NCBI RefSeq assembly: GCF_012027325.1
Contig: NZ_SNUG01000004.1
Location: forward strand, 101,338-165,337
Direction: 5' to 3'
Length of the DNA stretch: 64,000 nucleotides
Origin: Thermococcus sp. M39
Lineage (GTDB): Archaea; Methanobacteriota_B; Thermococci; Thermococcales; Thermococcaceae
The notes under the pieces are model-generated. The model worked only from the letters and a program-made list of their open reading frames with translations. It was not told the origin of the DNA and searched no databases. A program made the translations under genes and the position numbers. This document shows, piece after piece, positions 7,652 through 16,176 of the stretch; position 1 is the first letter of the stretch; each line of letters opens with the position of its first letter.

Positions 7652-10485
7652 TTAATGAGGTTCGGCTTAAGGAATTGATAAAGGAATATTGTCAAGTTAT
7701 TAATAAAGAAATGCCAGATTGGATGGAAACTAATCCAAAAAAGTTTCGAGAAATCCTAGAAACAGTAAGAGAAAGCCGAGAATATAATCGTATTAGGGAT
7801 GCAATAAAATTACTTCACTCAGGCAGGTATATCCTTAGATTCCACTTAAAAGATGAGTCAAGCCTTAGAAGACTTTGGGACGGATTTCTAAAAGAAGTAG
7901 TTGAGAATGAACCTGAAGTACTTCTTCGGAACATAGATGAAAGATTTGAAAGATGGAGAAAGATAGAAGGTGTTGGAAAAGGACTAATTACTGAGGCCTT
8001 ATCTTTTTACTATCCCAAACATTTTGCCCCATGGAACAACACAGTTGATTGGTATTTTGAGGAATTGGGGTGGGGGAGGCCAAATAAGTACTCAGACATT
8101 CTTAAAAGATTGACAGAGCTTCGAGAGTTGTTCAAGGAGGTATGTAAAAACGACCCTAATTTCATAATTGTGGATCACTTTGGATGGTGGCTTAAAAGAA
8201 AACTATCTACAACAAGGCTTTCTACAACTTTAGTATCAGCTGAGATAACAAATTCTAATGCAGAATATTACCTTGAAATAACCAAACCTCCATGGCCTGG
8301 CCATTTAGGGAAGTACCTTTGGGCTCCCCATGATAGAAAATACTGGGATGGTAGAGAAGGAAAGATTGGCAGCCTTCGGAAAGGAGACGTTATTATACAT
8401 GACTGGAAAGGTAAAATAGTTGGTTATTCTATCGTTAGTGAGCTACCTAAAGTTGTTACTAAAGAAGAACTAATCGAACTTTTTAAGTCAGAAGGAATAT
8501 GGGACGATAAATATCGAGAGTTTGCAAAATCTTGGTTCCAGAAATCTCGTGATGGTAAATTCTATCTGGTAAAACTTAGTGGATTGAACGAATTTAATGA
8601 ACACAAATCATATAGCAAAATTAACGGGCTTCCCCAGCCAACAAGACTCCAGGGGGTATATCTTGTGAAACTTGATCCTGAAGTTGGTAAGCAATTGGTT
8701 GGAGTGCCTAAACCAGTGGGAAGTGCTAATTTAATGACATATCTTGCTTCTGAGGGTTATCACTTCCCAGACCACTTAATTGCCCAATTCTACACCGCTC
8801 TAAAAACGAAAGGCTTTGTAATCTTGTCAGGTTTAAGTGGGACTGGAAAGACGAAGATTGCCTTGGAGTTTGCTGGATTGTTGGAAAGTGGAAATAAAAA
8901 CTATATCTTCCTCTCCGTCCGCCCAGATTGGAGAGATTCAAAGCCTTTGCTTGGCTACTATAACCCGCTTGATGGCAAATATTATGAAACTCCCCTCCTC
9001 AAGTTTATATTGAAGGCTACTGCAGAGTATCAGTTATCCAGAGAGGACTTATGGAAAAAGAGGATATGGTTCATCAAGTGTGGAGAAGAAGGAGAAAATA
9101 CTAAATATGCAAAGATGGCTTTGCATGGGAACTATATTTCAATTGGCTGGTATGAAGTTCCAGACTTAAGGAAACTATCGGATGAAGAACTAGAACATCT
9201 TAAAACAAGAAAAAACGAAAGAGGAGAACTTATCGATGGTCGGGGACAATTAAAAACATTTTTCCATGACATTTCTGTTGGAGACATAGTTGTAATGCCC
9301 TTAGAGAAATTAAACGACAAAGAGTACAAAGTTGCTATTGGAGTCATAACCAGCGAGTATTATTATGAAAAAAGCCCTTCTGATACAAATCCTCAAAAGC
9401 ACCGCCGGAAAGTTATATGGTTAATTGAAACAGTCTTGGAAATAGGAAACTTAGGATGGACAGTGCAGGAAGTACGGGAAGACACCATGTTTTTACAGAA
9501 AGATAAGGTAATCAGTGCAATTGTTGATGCCTTAACCCCACAACCATACTTCATCATTCTCGACGAGATGAACCTTGCTCATGTTGAATACTACTTCGCA
9601 GACTTCCTGAGCGTCCTTGAGAGCGGTAGAGATGAGAGCGGCTTCACGAGGGAAAGCATAAAGCTCCACAATGACGATGTCGTTGAGAAGTTACAGGGCA
9701 TCCCGAAGGAAATCAAGCTTTCACCAAACCTCTACATAATAGGCACGGTGAATATAGACGAAACAACATACATGTTCAGTCCAAAAGTTCTCGATAGAGC
9801 GTTTACAATAGAATTTCACGATGTTGAATTAGATGAATATCTAGGGGCACTTGAGAAAAAGGGCGATGAGAATGAGGAAGACTGGTCAGAGCTTCGCAAT
9901 GTAATTTTGAAAGATTTGAGGAGAAATGGCAAATTCTTGGCAGTGTCTAAGAAAGATGACATCGAACCAGCCCTTAATGAGCTGAAGAAAAACTACAAGG
10001 AATACTGGCAAATCCTCAAACAGCTTAACAAAGCCCTCGAGCCATACGATTTGCACTTTGGCTATAGAGTTGTCGATGAGATTGCTTTGTTCTTCAAAAA
10101 TGCGAAGGAGAGCTGGAAAGAGGGAATAGTAAAGTTTGAAAATAATAACGATGAAAATAGAGTTGACAATGAAATCTTCGACCTTGCACTTCTCATAAAA
10201 GTCCTTCCAAAGTTCCACGGCAACAGAAAGAAGCTTGAGAGGCCGCTAAAGAAGGTTTTGGAGATGTGCATTGAAAAAGAGTTCGATGTAAAGTTCAAGG
10301 AAAATAACAATGAAAGGATAATAAAGTTGCCTCAGAACATCGAAGAACTAAACAGCGGGGCAATAATTGAGATGTTCACAAATTGGAAGAAGTACGAGAA
10401 CAACTTCCGCTTCAAACACACAGCCAAGAAAATTCTCCGCATGCTCCGCCAGCTCTACGAGATAGGTTTTGCAAGCTTTAGCTAG
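7648..10485 (+). CDS. McrB-like AAA+ GTPase with two putative sensor domains
   Basis: 945 residues. Residues about 1-200 are helical, with a helix-hairpin-helix-like VGKGLITEALSFYY segment. About 210-355 resembles the EVE/YTH/PUA-like fold family (EYYLEITKPPWP; GDVIIHDWKGKIVGYSIVSE), a plausible modified-base reader. The AAA+ core has Walker A GLSGTGKT (395-402), Walker B FIILDEMN (635-642) and the McrB signature GTVNIDETTYMFSPKVLDRA (about 699-718). Walker A and B lie about 240 residues apart; most McrB proteins have under 100. The extra 150 or so residues (about 455-610) again look EVE/PUA-like (WFIKCGEEGE; GDIVVMPLEK; VAIGVITSEYYYE). It likely forms the GTP-driven ring recruiting the upstream nuclease. 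Base composition and arginine codons of the sensor parts differ from the core. Confidence 0.85.
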   Translation: MINEVRLKELIKEYCQVINKEMPDWMETNPKKFREILETVRESREYNRIRDAIKLLHSGRYILRFHLKDESSLRRLWDGFLKEVVENEPEVLLRNIDERFERWRKIEGVGKGLITEALSFYYPKHFAPWNNTVDWYFEELGWGRPNKYSDILKRLTELRELFKEVCKNDPNFIIVDHFGWWLKRKLSTTRLSTTLVSAEITNSNAEYYLEITKPPWPGHLGKYLWAPHDRKYWDGREGKIGSLRKGDVIIHDWKGKIVGYSIVSELPKVVTKEELIELFKSEGIWDDKYREFAKSWFQKSRDGKFYLVKLSGLNEFNEHKSYSKINGLPQPTRLQGVYLVKLDPEVGKQLVGVPKPVGSANLMTYLASEGYHFPDHLIAQFYTALKTKGFVILSGLSGTGKTKIALEFAGLLESGNKNYIFLSVRPDWRDSKPLLGYYNPLDGKYYETPLLKFILKATAEYQLSREDLWKKRIWFIKCGEEGENTKYAKMALHGNYISIGWYEVPDLRKLSDEELEHLKTRKNERGELIDGRGQLKTFFHDISVGDIVVMPLEKLNDKEYKVAIGVITSEYYYEKSPSDTNPQKHRRKVIWLIETVLEIGNLGWTVQEVREDTMFLQKDKVISAIVDALTPQPYFIILDEMNLAHVEYYFADFLSVLESGRDESGFTRESIKLHNDDVVEKLQGIPKEIKLSPNLYIIGTVNIDETTYMFSPKVLDRAFTIEFHDVELDEYLGALEKKGDENEEDWSELRNVILKDLRRNGKFLAVSKKDDIEPALNELKKNYKEYWQILKQLNKALEPYDLHFGYRVVDEIALFFKNAKESWKEGIVKFENNNDENRVDNEIFDLALLIKVLPKFHGNRKKLERPLKKVLEMCIEKEFDVKFKENNNERIIKLPQNIEELNSGAIIEMFTNWKKYENNFRFKHTAKKILRMLRQLYEIGFASFS

Positions 10486-11486
10486 AGTTCCCACCATTCC
10501 CTCAAAATCTCTTTAACTTTTCCAACAACTTTAAGTGCTTCATACCTTGGTTTTATTATTTCCTTTTCAGCCTTCCCCTTGAGATATCCCTCAATGAATG
10601 CTGGCAGTCCTTTTTCAAGTCCTATACTATAGCCTCCTTCAAGAACCACAGCGAGGCTGTAACCAGAAAGACTTGCCCCGGCAAATCTATAAAACTCCTC
10701 TGTTAGCTGAATTGTTGCTAAACCATCACCCTTAAATGCATCAAACCCTGCTGAAATCAAAATAACCTTTGGTTTAACAGCCTCTACTATAGGTATAACT
10801 ATTTCTCTCCAAGCATATATGTAGTCGTCATCACCTGAATAAGAGGCCATTGGAATGTTTATCTTCGTCCCTTCTGCATCTTTTCCCCCAACTTCCCACT
10901 CATAGCCGCTCCACGGATAAATGCCTCTCTCGTGAAGATCTACGTGGATTACATTTGCGTCATTCCAAAAGATCTCCTGAGTTCCGTTGCCGTGATGGAC
11001 ATCAAAATCTATAATCAAGGCTTTTCCTTCGAGAGTTTCGAGGAGCTTAGCTGCTCCAGCAACGTTGTTGAAGATGCAGAAGCCCAAAGTAGAGGCATAG
11101 AACGCTCTGCCACTTTTTCCGGCATGATGTCCAGGTGGTCTGACTAAGGCTAGGTAAATTCCTTTTTTCTCCAAAGCCATGAGAGTTGCCTCTCTTGCCG
11201 CCCCAAATGCGTAAAGTGCCGCATCCCATGTTTTCTCGCATACGTAAGTATCTGGGTCTATGTAGTGAAATCTCATTTGTACGGCTTTCTTTATCATCTC
11301 AACATAATTTTCAGAATGAACTTCTAAAATCTCTTCGATGTTTGCTGGATTTGGTTCAATAATATTTTGCCACAGATTTTTGGATTTTAGTCCTTCAATT
11401 GCAAAATCCAAGCGGTTGGGATTTTCTGGATGATAATCAAGAGGTTTGTGCTCTTTGAAGATATGCGAGTAGAGAATCCCAAGCAT
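10482..11486 (-). CDS. Histone deacetylase / acetylpolyamine aminohydrolase family protein
   Basis: 334 residues, close to the family norm. Conserved elements: PPGHHAG (catalytic His pair, around residue 130), GFCIFNNVAGAA, IIDFDVHHGNGTQEIF with the zinc-binding Asp/His, SAGFDAF and LEGGYS. Members hydrolyse amide bonds of acetylated proteins or polyamines with zinc; the substrate in this organism is not known. GGTGCTC precedes the ATG at 11486; in-frame GTG codons just upstream are less likely. It converges on the McrB-like gene, the two stop codons sharing CTAG. Confidence 0.88.
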   Translation of the reverse strand: MLGILYSHIFKEHKPLDYHPENPNRLDFAIEGLKSKNLWQNIIEPNPANIEEILEVHSENYVEMIKKAVQMRFHYIDPDTYVCEKTWDAALYAFGAAREATLMALEKKGIYLALVRPPGHHAGKSGRAFYASTLGFCIFNNVAGAAKLLETLEGKALIIDFDVHHGNGTQEIFWNDANVIHVDLHERGIYPWSGYEWEVGGKDAEGTKINIPMASYSGDDDYIYAWREIVIPIVEAVKPKVILISAGFDAFKGDGLATIQLTEEFYRFAGASLSGYSLAVVLEGGYSIGLEKGLPAFIEGYLKGKAEKEIIKPRYEALKVVGKVKEILREWWEL

Positions 11487-11517
11487 GAGCACCACAAAAG
11501 GAAATTATAAAAAGAAA

Positions 11518-12090
11518 TCAGAACTCATCTTCCTCTTCAATCAAGCCATACTTCTCAAGCTCTCTGAGGAGCTTTCTAACAGCTTCCCATGCATCATGCT
11601 CGCTTTTTGCTCCAGAACAAACAATCTTTCCTGAGCTGAAGAGCAGAATGACAGCCCTTGGCTCTTTAACACGGTAGATAACACCAGGGAACTGTTCCGG
11701 CTCATACTCACAGTTTGGCAGTACTAAAGCGACTGCATCCAAATTGAACTCCATTCCAATGTCTCCGCTGAAGACCATGTTTTGGATATCAATCTGAGGA
11801 GCCCTTTGGAACTTAGTCCCAATCTTTGAGAGCATCTGGACAAGCTTTGAGACAGCTCTTTCAATGTCTTCAACACTCTTGGCACCAGTAACGACTAGCT
11901 TACCTGAGCTGAAAACCAGCAGGGCAACTTTAGGTTCATCGAAGCGACAAATAATACCAGGAAATTCCTCTGGATTATATTTGGAATTTGGGCATATCTC
12001 AATTACCTTTTCCAAATCGAGCTGTGTGAAAAGATCCACAGAAGCAACGATGTTCTCTATCCTAAGCTTTACCTTGCTCATATCTACCAT
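11518..12090 (-). CDS. tbp: TATA-box-binding protein
   Basis: 190 residues made of the two direct pseudo-repeats typical of [13 protein letters not shown]...[27 protein letters not shown] in the first half and [10 protein letters not shown]...[11 protein letters not shown]...[14 protein letters not shown] in the second. It ends in an acidic tail. It binds the TATA box and recruits TFB and RNA polymerase. The first ATG (12090) is kept because a GGGGGTG lies 6 bases upstream; a second ATG at 12081 is in frame. The promoter-like CCTTTATAAATAC lies at about 12124-12134 on the opposite strand reading. Confidence 0.97.
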   Translation of the reverse strand: MVDMSKVKLRIENIVASVDLFTQLDLEKVIEICPNSKYNPEEFPGIICRFDEPKVALLVFSSGKLVVTGAKSVEDIERAVSKLVQMLSKIGTKFQRAPQIDIQNMVFSGDIGMEFNLDAVALVLPNCEYEPEQFPGVIYRVKEPRAVILLFSSGKIVCSGAKSEHDAWEAVRKLLRELEKYGLIEEEDEF

Positions 12091-12232
12091 AAATTACACC
12101 CCCAATTAGTGGGCTTAAAAACCCTTTATAAATACTTCACTTGGGGTTTTTAAAGCTTTAGGCAAAGCAAGCTTATGAAAATCAGTTAAAAGTTAAAGCT
12201 GAGGTTCAAAAGATTCAAGAAAAGAGAAAAGA

Positions 12233-13936
12233 TTAAGCATAAGCTTCAACTAAAATCCTACCAGCCTCTGTTAGGCTCTTTTCACCAAGGAAGCCTAAAG
12301 CTCTCAAGATTGTTAGTGCTTTTTTGATTTCATCTTCACTGAGGCTGAGGTGCTTCTTAATAACATCCACTTCATCCTGCTTGTATCCCCTGATCTCTTT
12401 GCTCTCCTTCCAAATTCTGTTGAACACCTCGAGGTTCTCGTAAATTACCTTGAGAACGTTGTAAGTTGTTGGTGTAACTCCAAATTTTGTCTTAATAACC
12501 TCTTGAACTTTTGCATTCTCTACAGCTGTCTTCACTTTCTCCCCAAGCTCTGTAAGTTTAACCATCTTGTTCTGTAGCTCAACTATGAATCCCTTAGCCT
12601 CTGCTTCTCCTATCGCTTTGATGATTGCCTTCTCATCACCGCCCACATAATCCTGAACGAGCTTAACGAGCTCATCCCTGTGGATGTACTTTTTCCTTGG
12701 CATCTTAACGAGTATCGCTGAATCATACATTGTTAGATACGGCTTTCTCTTAATTGATTTGCTTAGCTTTAAGTAGAATCTTCCTTTATCAGTGATTCCG
12801 TAAGCGATAAGTCCCTCTTTCTTCGCTTGAATTACCCATTCAGCTATTGGCACGTCGCCGCTTTCAGCGTATGTTATGGCTTTCATTCCATCTGGACTGA
12901 CGGTTCCAAATTTTATGGCCTCTCTTCCCCATTCGGTGAGCCAGTAGGTGTCCTTGTTCTTAACAAGTTCTCTTCTGATGAGCTCTTTTGATTCAAGCAG
13001 GTGGAGAATTTCTCCCAAATCATCAACCTTTGCAATCTTTTCAATTTCTTTATATGTTGGTAGTATGTCTGGATTCTTTTCGTATTTGCCTTCAATCTCT
13101 TGGATCGCTTTTAACACTGCAAGCTCATCGTCAAGGACGTATATTGGTAGAACTTTCTCTTCCCTTCTACCCATAGCCTCATAGGTGTTCATTATTGCCT
13201 TTCCAAGCTCTGTAGTTCCTTTCTCATCTGCAAGTCCCATATCCCTAAGCTGGGCTGTGCTCTTTCCAGCTTTGAGCATCTCGAAGTCCTCTCTTCTTAG
13301 AACTATTGCCCTAGCAAACACTGGTATCATTTGAATAGCCCTAAGGGCAAGCTTAGCGGCTGGGGTTGTTGCGAACGCTTTTCCTTCTTCAGTTTGAGGT
13401 GAAATTAACAGCAAGCGCATTGCTTGAAGAGCATTGATTATGTTGTCCCCATACTGCCTTGAGTTCTTATACGTGATGAGTTCATCTAACGTTCCAATCT
13501 TTGGCATTTCTCTGAGGAATGAAACTATTTCTGGTGTGAGGTAAACTAATGGGTGTGCCTCCTTGTAGAGCTCTAAAACAGCTTTTCCAACCTCTGTTAA
13601 ACCGTTCTCATCAGCCAGCTTGCGCTCCTTGAGTAAAGCCAACCATTCTTCTGGAACTTGTCCTGTCTCTTCTAAAAGCTCTAATATCTTTATAATCTCA
13701 GAATCAACAAAAATATCTGGCAGCTCATCAACGTTAAGCTTTTCAGATATCTCTAACAACTTTCTCCCAGCTTCTGTGAACTTTATCTTATTTCCTTCAA
13801 GCTCTGCAAATCCTAATATATAGAGCTCCAGCGCTCTAATCTGAAACTCTTCTGGGAGCTTTTCTTGGATTTCAGCTTGGCTTTCAGTCTTTGCCATTTC
13901 TTTGATTATCTCTAAGTGTCTTTTCTTCAGAAACAT
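12233..13936 (-). CDS. DUF505 family protein made of repeated winged-helix-like units
   Basis: 567 residues, start at ATG 13936 set by GGGAGGTGAAAGAG; a longer in-frame start at 14011 would place coding sequence over the promoter. The protein repeats a motif of the form (L/F)TE.GR/K seven times, at residues 53-58, 113-118, 241-246, 333-338, 381-386, 461-466 and 555-560. In each case it follows a predicted helix-turn-helix. This is the signature of the wing of a winged-helix domain, so the protein appears to be a chain of wHTH units. I recognise it as DUF505, function unknown. A heat-shock-type operator overlaps its promoter. Confidence 0.75.
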   Translation of the reverse strand: MFLKKRHLEIIKEMAKTESQAEIQEKLPEEFQIRALELYILGFAELEGNKIKFTEAGRKLLEISEKLNVDELPDIFVDSEIIKILELLEETGQVPEEWLALLKERKLADENGLTEVGKAVLELYKEAHPLVYLTPEIVSFLREMPKIGTLDELITYKNSRQYGDNIINALQAMRLLLISPQTEEGKAFATTPAAKLALRAIQMIPVFARAIVLRREDFEMLKAGKSTAQLRDMGLADEKGTTELGKAIMNTYEAMGRREEKVLPIYVLDDELAVLKAIQEIEGKYEKNPDILPTYKEIEKIAKVDDLGEILHLLESKELIRRELVKNKDTYWLTEWGREAIKFGTVSPDGMKAITYAESGDVPIAEWVIQAKKEGLIAYGITDKGRFYLKLSKSIKRKPYLTMYDSAILVKMPRKKYIHRDELVKLVQDYVGGDEKAIIKAIGEAEAKGFIVELQNKMVKLTELGEKVKTAVENAKVQEVIKTKFGVTPTTYNVLKVIYENLEVFNRIWKESKEIRGYKQDEVDVIKKHLSLSEDEIKKALTILRALGFLGEKSLTEAGRILVEAYA

Positions 13937-13980
13937 CTCTTTCACCTCCCTTTTACGATTATTTTTAATTAACAAATTGT

Positions 13981-14003
13981 TTTTAAAACTTTCGGTAACT
14001 AAA
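13981..14003. promoter_or_regulatory. Phr-like heat-shock operator between DUF505 and DUF356 genes
   Basis: The 23-bp site matches the published Phr consensus TTTA-N3-AC-N5-GT-N-A-N2-AAA at all but one defined position. On the minus strand it reads TTTA GTT AC CGAAA GT T T TA AAA. It also contains the ACCGAAAG/TTTTAAAA BRE-TATA of the DUF505 gene. A repressor bound here would block that promoter and perhaps the divergent DUF356 gene. Confidence 0.5.
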
Positions 14004-14053
14004 AATGCCAAACCTTTAAAAACCTCAAGGATGAGGGGAGGTTGGTGAAGACA

Positions 14054-14461
14054 ATGTTAAACACGATTGTGCTAATAAGGACAGACAACTTTGACAAAGC
14101 AATGGTGGCTTTGGCGGACCTTGTGAGGTATGGCGGAATGCAGATTAGGGGAGATCCAAGGATAATACCTCCCGCACTTTCAGATTGGGCGTTTGAAAAA
14201 ATTGTTAGGGAAAAGCCGAGGAAAAAATACAGGGCTCATGTGGTTGCTCAGATTGACTTACCTCCGGCTAAGGCAATCGGTCGTCTGAGAGACATCCATC
14301 CACCCGCTCATATAATTGTGATTCCTCCGGGAAGTCCAGTTCACAAGGAGCTTTTGCGCTTATGGGGAACTTTTGAAAAGCTTAAAGGCTTTCATCCGCC
14401 GAAGGTTAAGAAGATTGAGCAGAAAATTGAGGAAGTGGAAGAGGAGGAAGCTGAATTTTAA
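14054..14461 (+). CDS. DUF356 family protein
   Basis: 135 residues, strongly resembling the small euryarchaeal DUF356 family (N-terminal IVLIRTDN, central GDPRIIPPALSDWAF, and HIIVIPPGSPVH). Function unknown. It ends in an acidic/lysine-rich helix. Start taken as ATG 14054, with GGTGAAG upstream; in-frame TTG and GTG codons at 14042 and 14045 are less likely. It is divergent from the DUF505 gene and shares its roughly 120-bp control region. Confidence 0.7.
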   Translation: MLNTIVLIRTDNFDKAMVALADLVRYGGMQIRGDPRIIPPALSDWAFEKIVREKPRKKYRAHVVAQIDLPPAKAIGRLRDIHPPAHIIVIPPGSPVHKELLRLWGTFEKLKGFHPPKVKKIEQKIEEVEEEEAEF

Positions 14462-14611
14462 TGGGACATTTTCTCTGCTCTTTCATTTATCATTTCTCTC
14501 ACTAGCCGCTTATAGGGCCTTTAATTTTGAGTGGCCTAATGTTGGACTTAGATATCCCCTTAATATCTATCGTATCTTCTGGCAACTTTCCTAACGCAAT
14601 TTTCTTAACCT

Positions 14612-15145
14612 TCACTTTTTCTTCCTCTTCTTGATCTTTATCCTTGCAATGTCACCGAGCGTTGGCTCATAATCCTTTGGAATGCTGATCTTCTCCTCAT
14701 GTACTTCTTCCACCCTTTCAATGAGCTTTATCTTGAAATACCTCTCCAGCTTTTTGGCTTCCTCAATGGTTGGCATATACTCACCGTGGGCGATTCTCCT
14801 CAGCACATTTACAGAAAGCCCCACTCTGTGTGAAAGCTCCTCATAACTTAGCCCGCTTCTCTGTATCGCTTGATAGACTCTCTCAGCGTAATCCTCAACA
14901 ATGTCCTCCGTATAGAGGGGCCTCTCACGATAGGGTTTTTGCTGCGGCTTTGGTCTTGGTTTATATGTCCTTCTGGGCTCTCTTCCAGTCGGCATTATGC
15001 TGAACGTTCCTGGTTTCTTTTTTCCATACTTCCTATAACAGTTGGCGCAAACTAAGAGCTCGGCACCTTCAATTTTTACAGTGTATCCCTGTCCTCTGAT
15101 TTCAGCACCGCAAATTTCGCAAATTTTTGGCTTTGCCTTTCCCAT
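14612..15145 (-). CDS. Multiprotein bridging factor 1 (archaeal MBF1)
   Basis: 177 residues. The N-terminal zinc ribbon has CEICG and CANCYRKYG, about 25 residues apart. A proline/arginine-rich linker (RRTYKPRPKPQQKPYRERP) leads to a Cro-type helix-turn-helix (YEELSHRVGLSVNVLRRIAHGEYMPT, about 95-135) and a basic tail. Archaeal MBF1 is linked to transcription and translation initiation through the ribosome. Start is ATG 15145 preceded by AAGGTGG; an upstream in-frame start at 15181 lacks support. About 150 bp separate it from the converging DUF356 gene, with T-rich runs likely serving as terminators. Confidence 0.88.
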   Translation of the reverse strand: MGKAKPKICEICGAEIRGQGYTVKIEGAELLVCANCYRKYGKKKPGTFSIMPTGREPRRTYKPRPKPQQKPYRERPLYTEDIVEDYAERVYQAIQRSGLSYEELSHRVGLSVNVLRRIAHGEYMPTIEEAKKLERYFKIKLIERVEEVHEEKISIPKDYEPTLGDIARIKIKKRKKK

Positions 15146-15229
15146 TAAAACCACCTTCTTCTGCTCTACTTTTCCCCTCAAACCATAAAAACCCTATGCT
15201 TTTTAAGTCCATCTCCTAACTTAATAGTG

Positions 15230-15766
15230 ATGACGATGGAGGGGGAAGTAAAGATAGAAAAGCTGGAAGAATTCAACCAAGAGGTTTTGGAAAAGCTTGT
15301 TGATATTTACATGAGGGGTTATGAGGATATGCCAGAATATGGCGGAGAAGGTAGGAGATATGCGCGGAGATATTTGAGATGGTGTTGGAATAAAGCTAAA
15401 GATGGTTTTTTTATTGCTAAAATCGGTGATGAAATCGTTGGATTTATCGTTTGTGATAAAGACTGGTTCAGCAAATATGAGGGGAGAGTTGTAGGGGCCA
15501 TCCATGAATTTGTGATTGACAAGCGATACCAAGGAAAGAGTATTGGGAAAAAGCTCATGGAGAAATGTCTCTGCTACTTGAGCAAATACAACGATAAAAT
15601 AGAGCTCTGGGTTGGGGAGAAGAATAAGAAGGCGATTAAGTTCTATGAGAAGTATGGCTTCAGAGTTGCTGGGCAGAGCGGAATTTGGGTGAGGATGGTT
15701 AAAGATATTCAAAAAGAAGCCGGAAAATCAGAAAAAGAGAATAAGAGACAACCTATTCCCTGCTGA
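15230..15766 (+). CDS. GNAT family N-acetyltransferase
   Basis: 178 residues with a GNAT fold. IVGFIVCDKDW forms the central strand, EFVIDKRYQGKSIGKKLMEK is the acetyl-CoA pyrophosphate loop (R/Q-x-x-G-x-G/A variant), and NKKAIKFYEKYGFRVAG is the C-terminal motif. It likely acetylates a protein N-terminus or small amine. The TATA-like CTTTTTAAG near 15200 is only about 28 bases upstream, so the mRNA is probably leaderless; GTG 15227 and ATG 15236 are alternative starts. Confidence 0.8.
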   Translation: MTMEGEVKIEKLEEFNQEVLEKLVDIYMRGYEDMPEYGGEGRRYARRYLRWCWNKAKDGFFIAKIGDEIVGFIVCDKDWFSKYEGRVVGAIHEFVIDKRYQGKSIGKKLMEKCLCYLSKYNDKIELWVGEKNKKAIKFYEKYGFRVAGQSGIWVRMVKDIQKEAGKSEKENKRQPIPC

Positions 15767-16174
15767 TCATTTAATCGGTGGCCTAAACTTGTATCCATAG
15801 AGGATTATTCCATCCTCGTTGAATTCCCTTATCTTCCTCGTGACCATCTCAACCTCCATGCCGAAGGTAATTTCTTCTGGGTCAACGTCTGTGAGCTGGG
15901 CCAAAATTATTGGACCCTCTTCAAGCTCAATCAATGCTAGTGGATAGGGCTTGTAATATTCAAAGCCGCTTGGAGGGTTTCTCACAATAGTCCAGCTGAT
16001 GACCTTTCCTCTTCCGCTGAGCTGTATCTCTTCCATCTCTCTGCTTCCACACTCATTACACACTTGTCTTGGAGGGAAGTGAATCTTTCCGCACTTTTTG
16101 CACTTACTTCCAACTAGGCGGTACTTCTCTTTAAAGTGTCTCCAAAATCTTGAAACTTGCATGGGCTTTCCCAT
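15767..16174 (-). CDS. DUF35 zinc-ribbon/OB-fold scaffold of the thiolase-HMG-CoA synthase complex
   Basis: 135 residues. The N-terminal rubredoxin-like zinc ribbon has CKKCGKIHFPPRQVCNECGS (residues about 24-43). An OB fold follows, with GKVISWTIVRNPPSGFEYYKPYPLALIEL. In archaea such proteins hold acetoacetyl-CoA thiolase and HMG-CoA synthase in one complex and share the CoA site; that role is established for methanogen homologues and inferred here from identical gene order. The ATG at 16174 follows GGAGGG; it starts right at the end of the thiolase gene, so translation is coupled. Confidence 0.88.
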   Translation of the reverse strand: MGKPMQVSRFWRHFKEKYRLVGSKCKKCGKIHFPPRQVCNECGSREMEEIQLSGRGKVISWTIVRNPPSGFEYYKPYPLALIELEEGPIILAQLTDVDPEEITFGMEVEMVTRKIREFNEDGIILYGYKFRPPIK

Positions 16175-16176
16175 TT

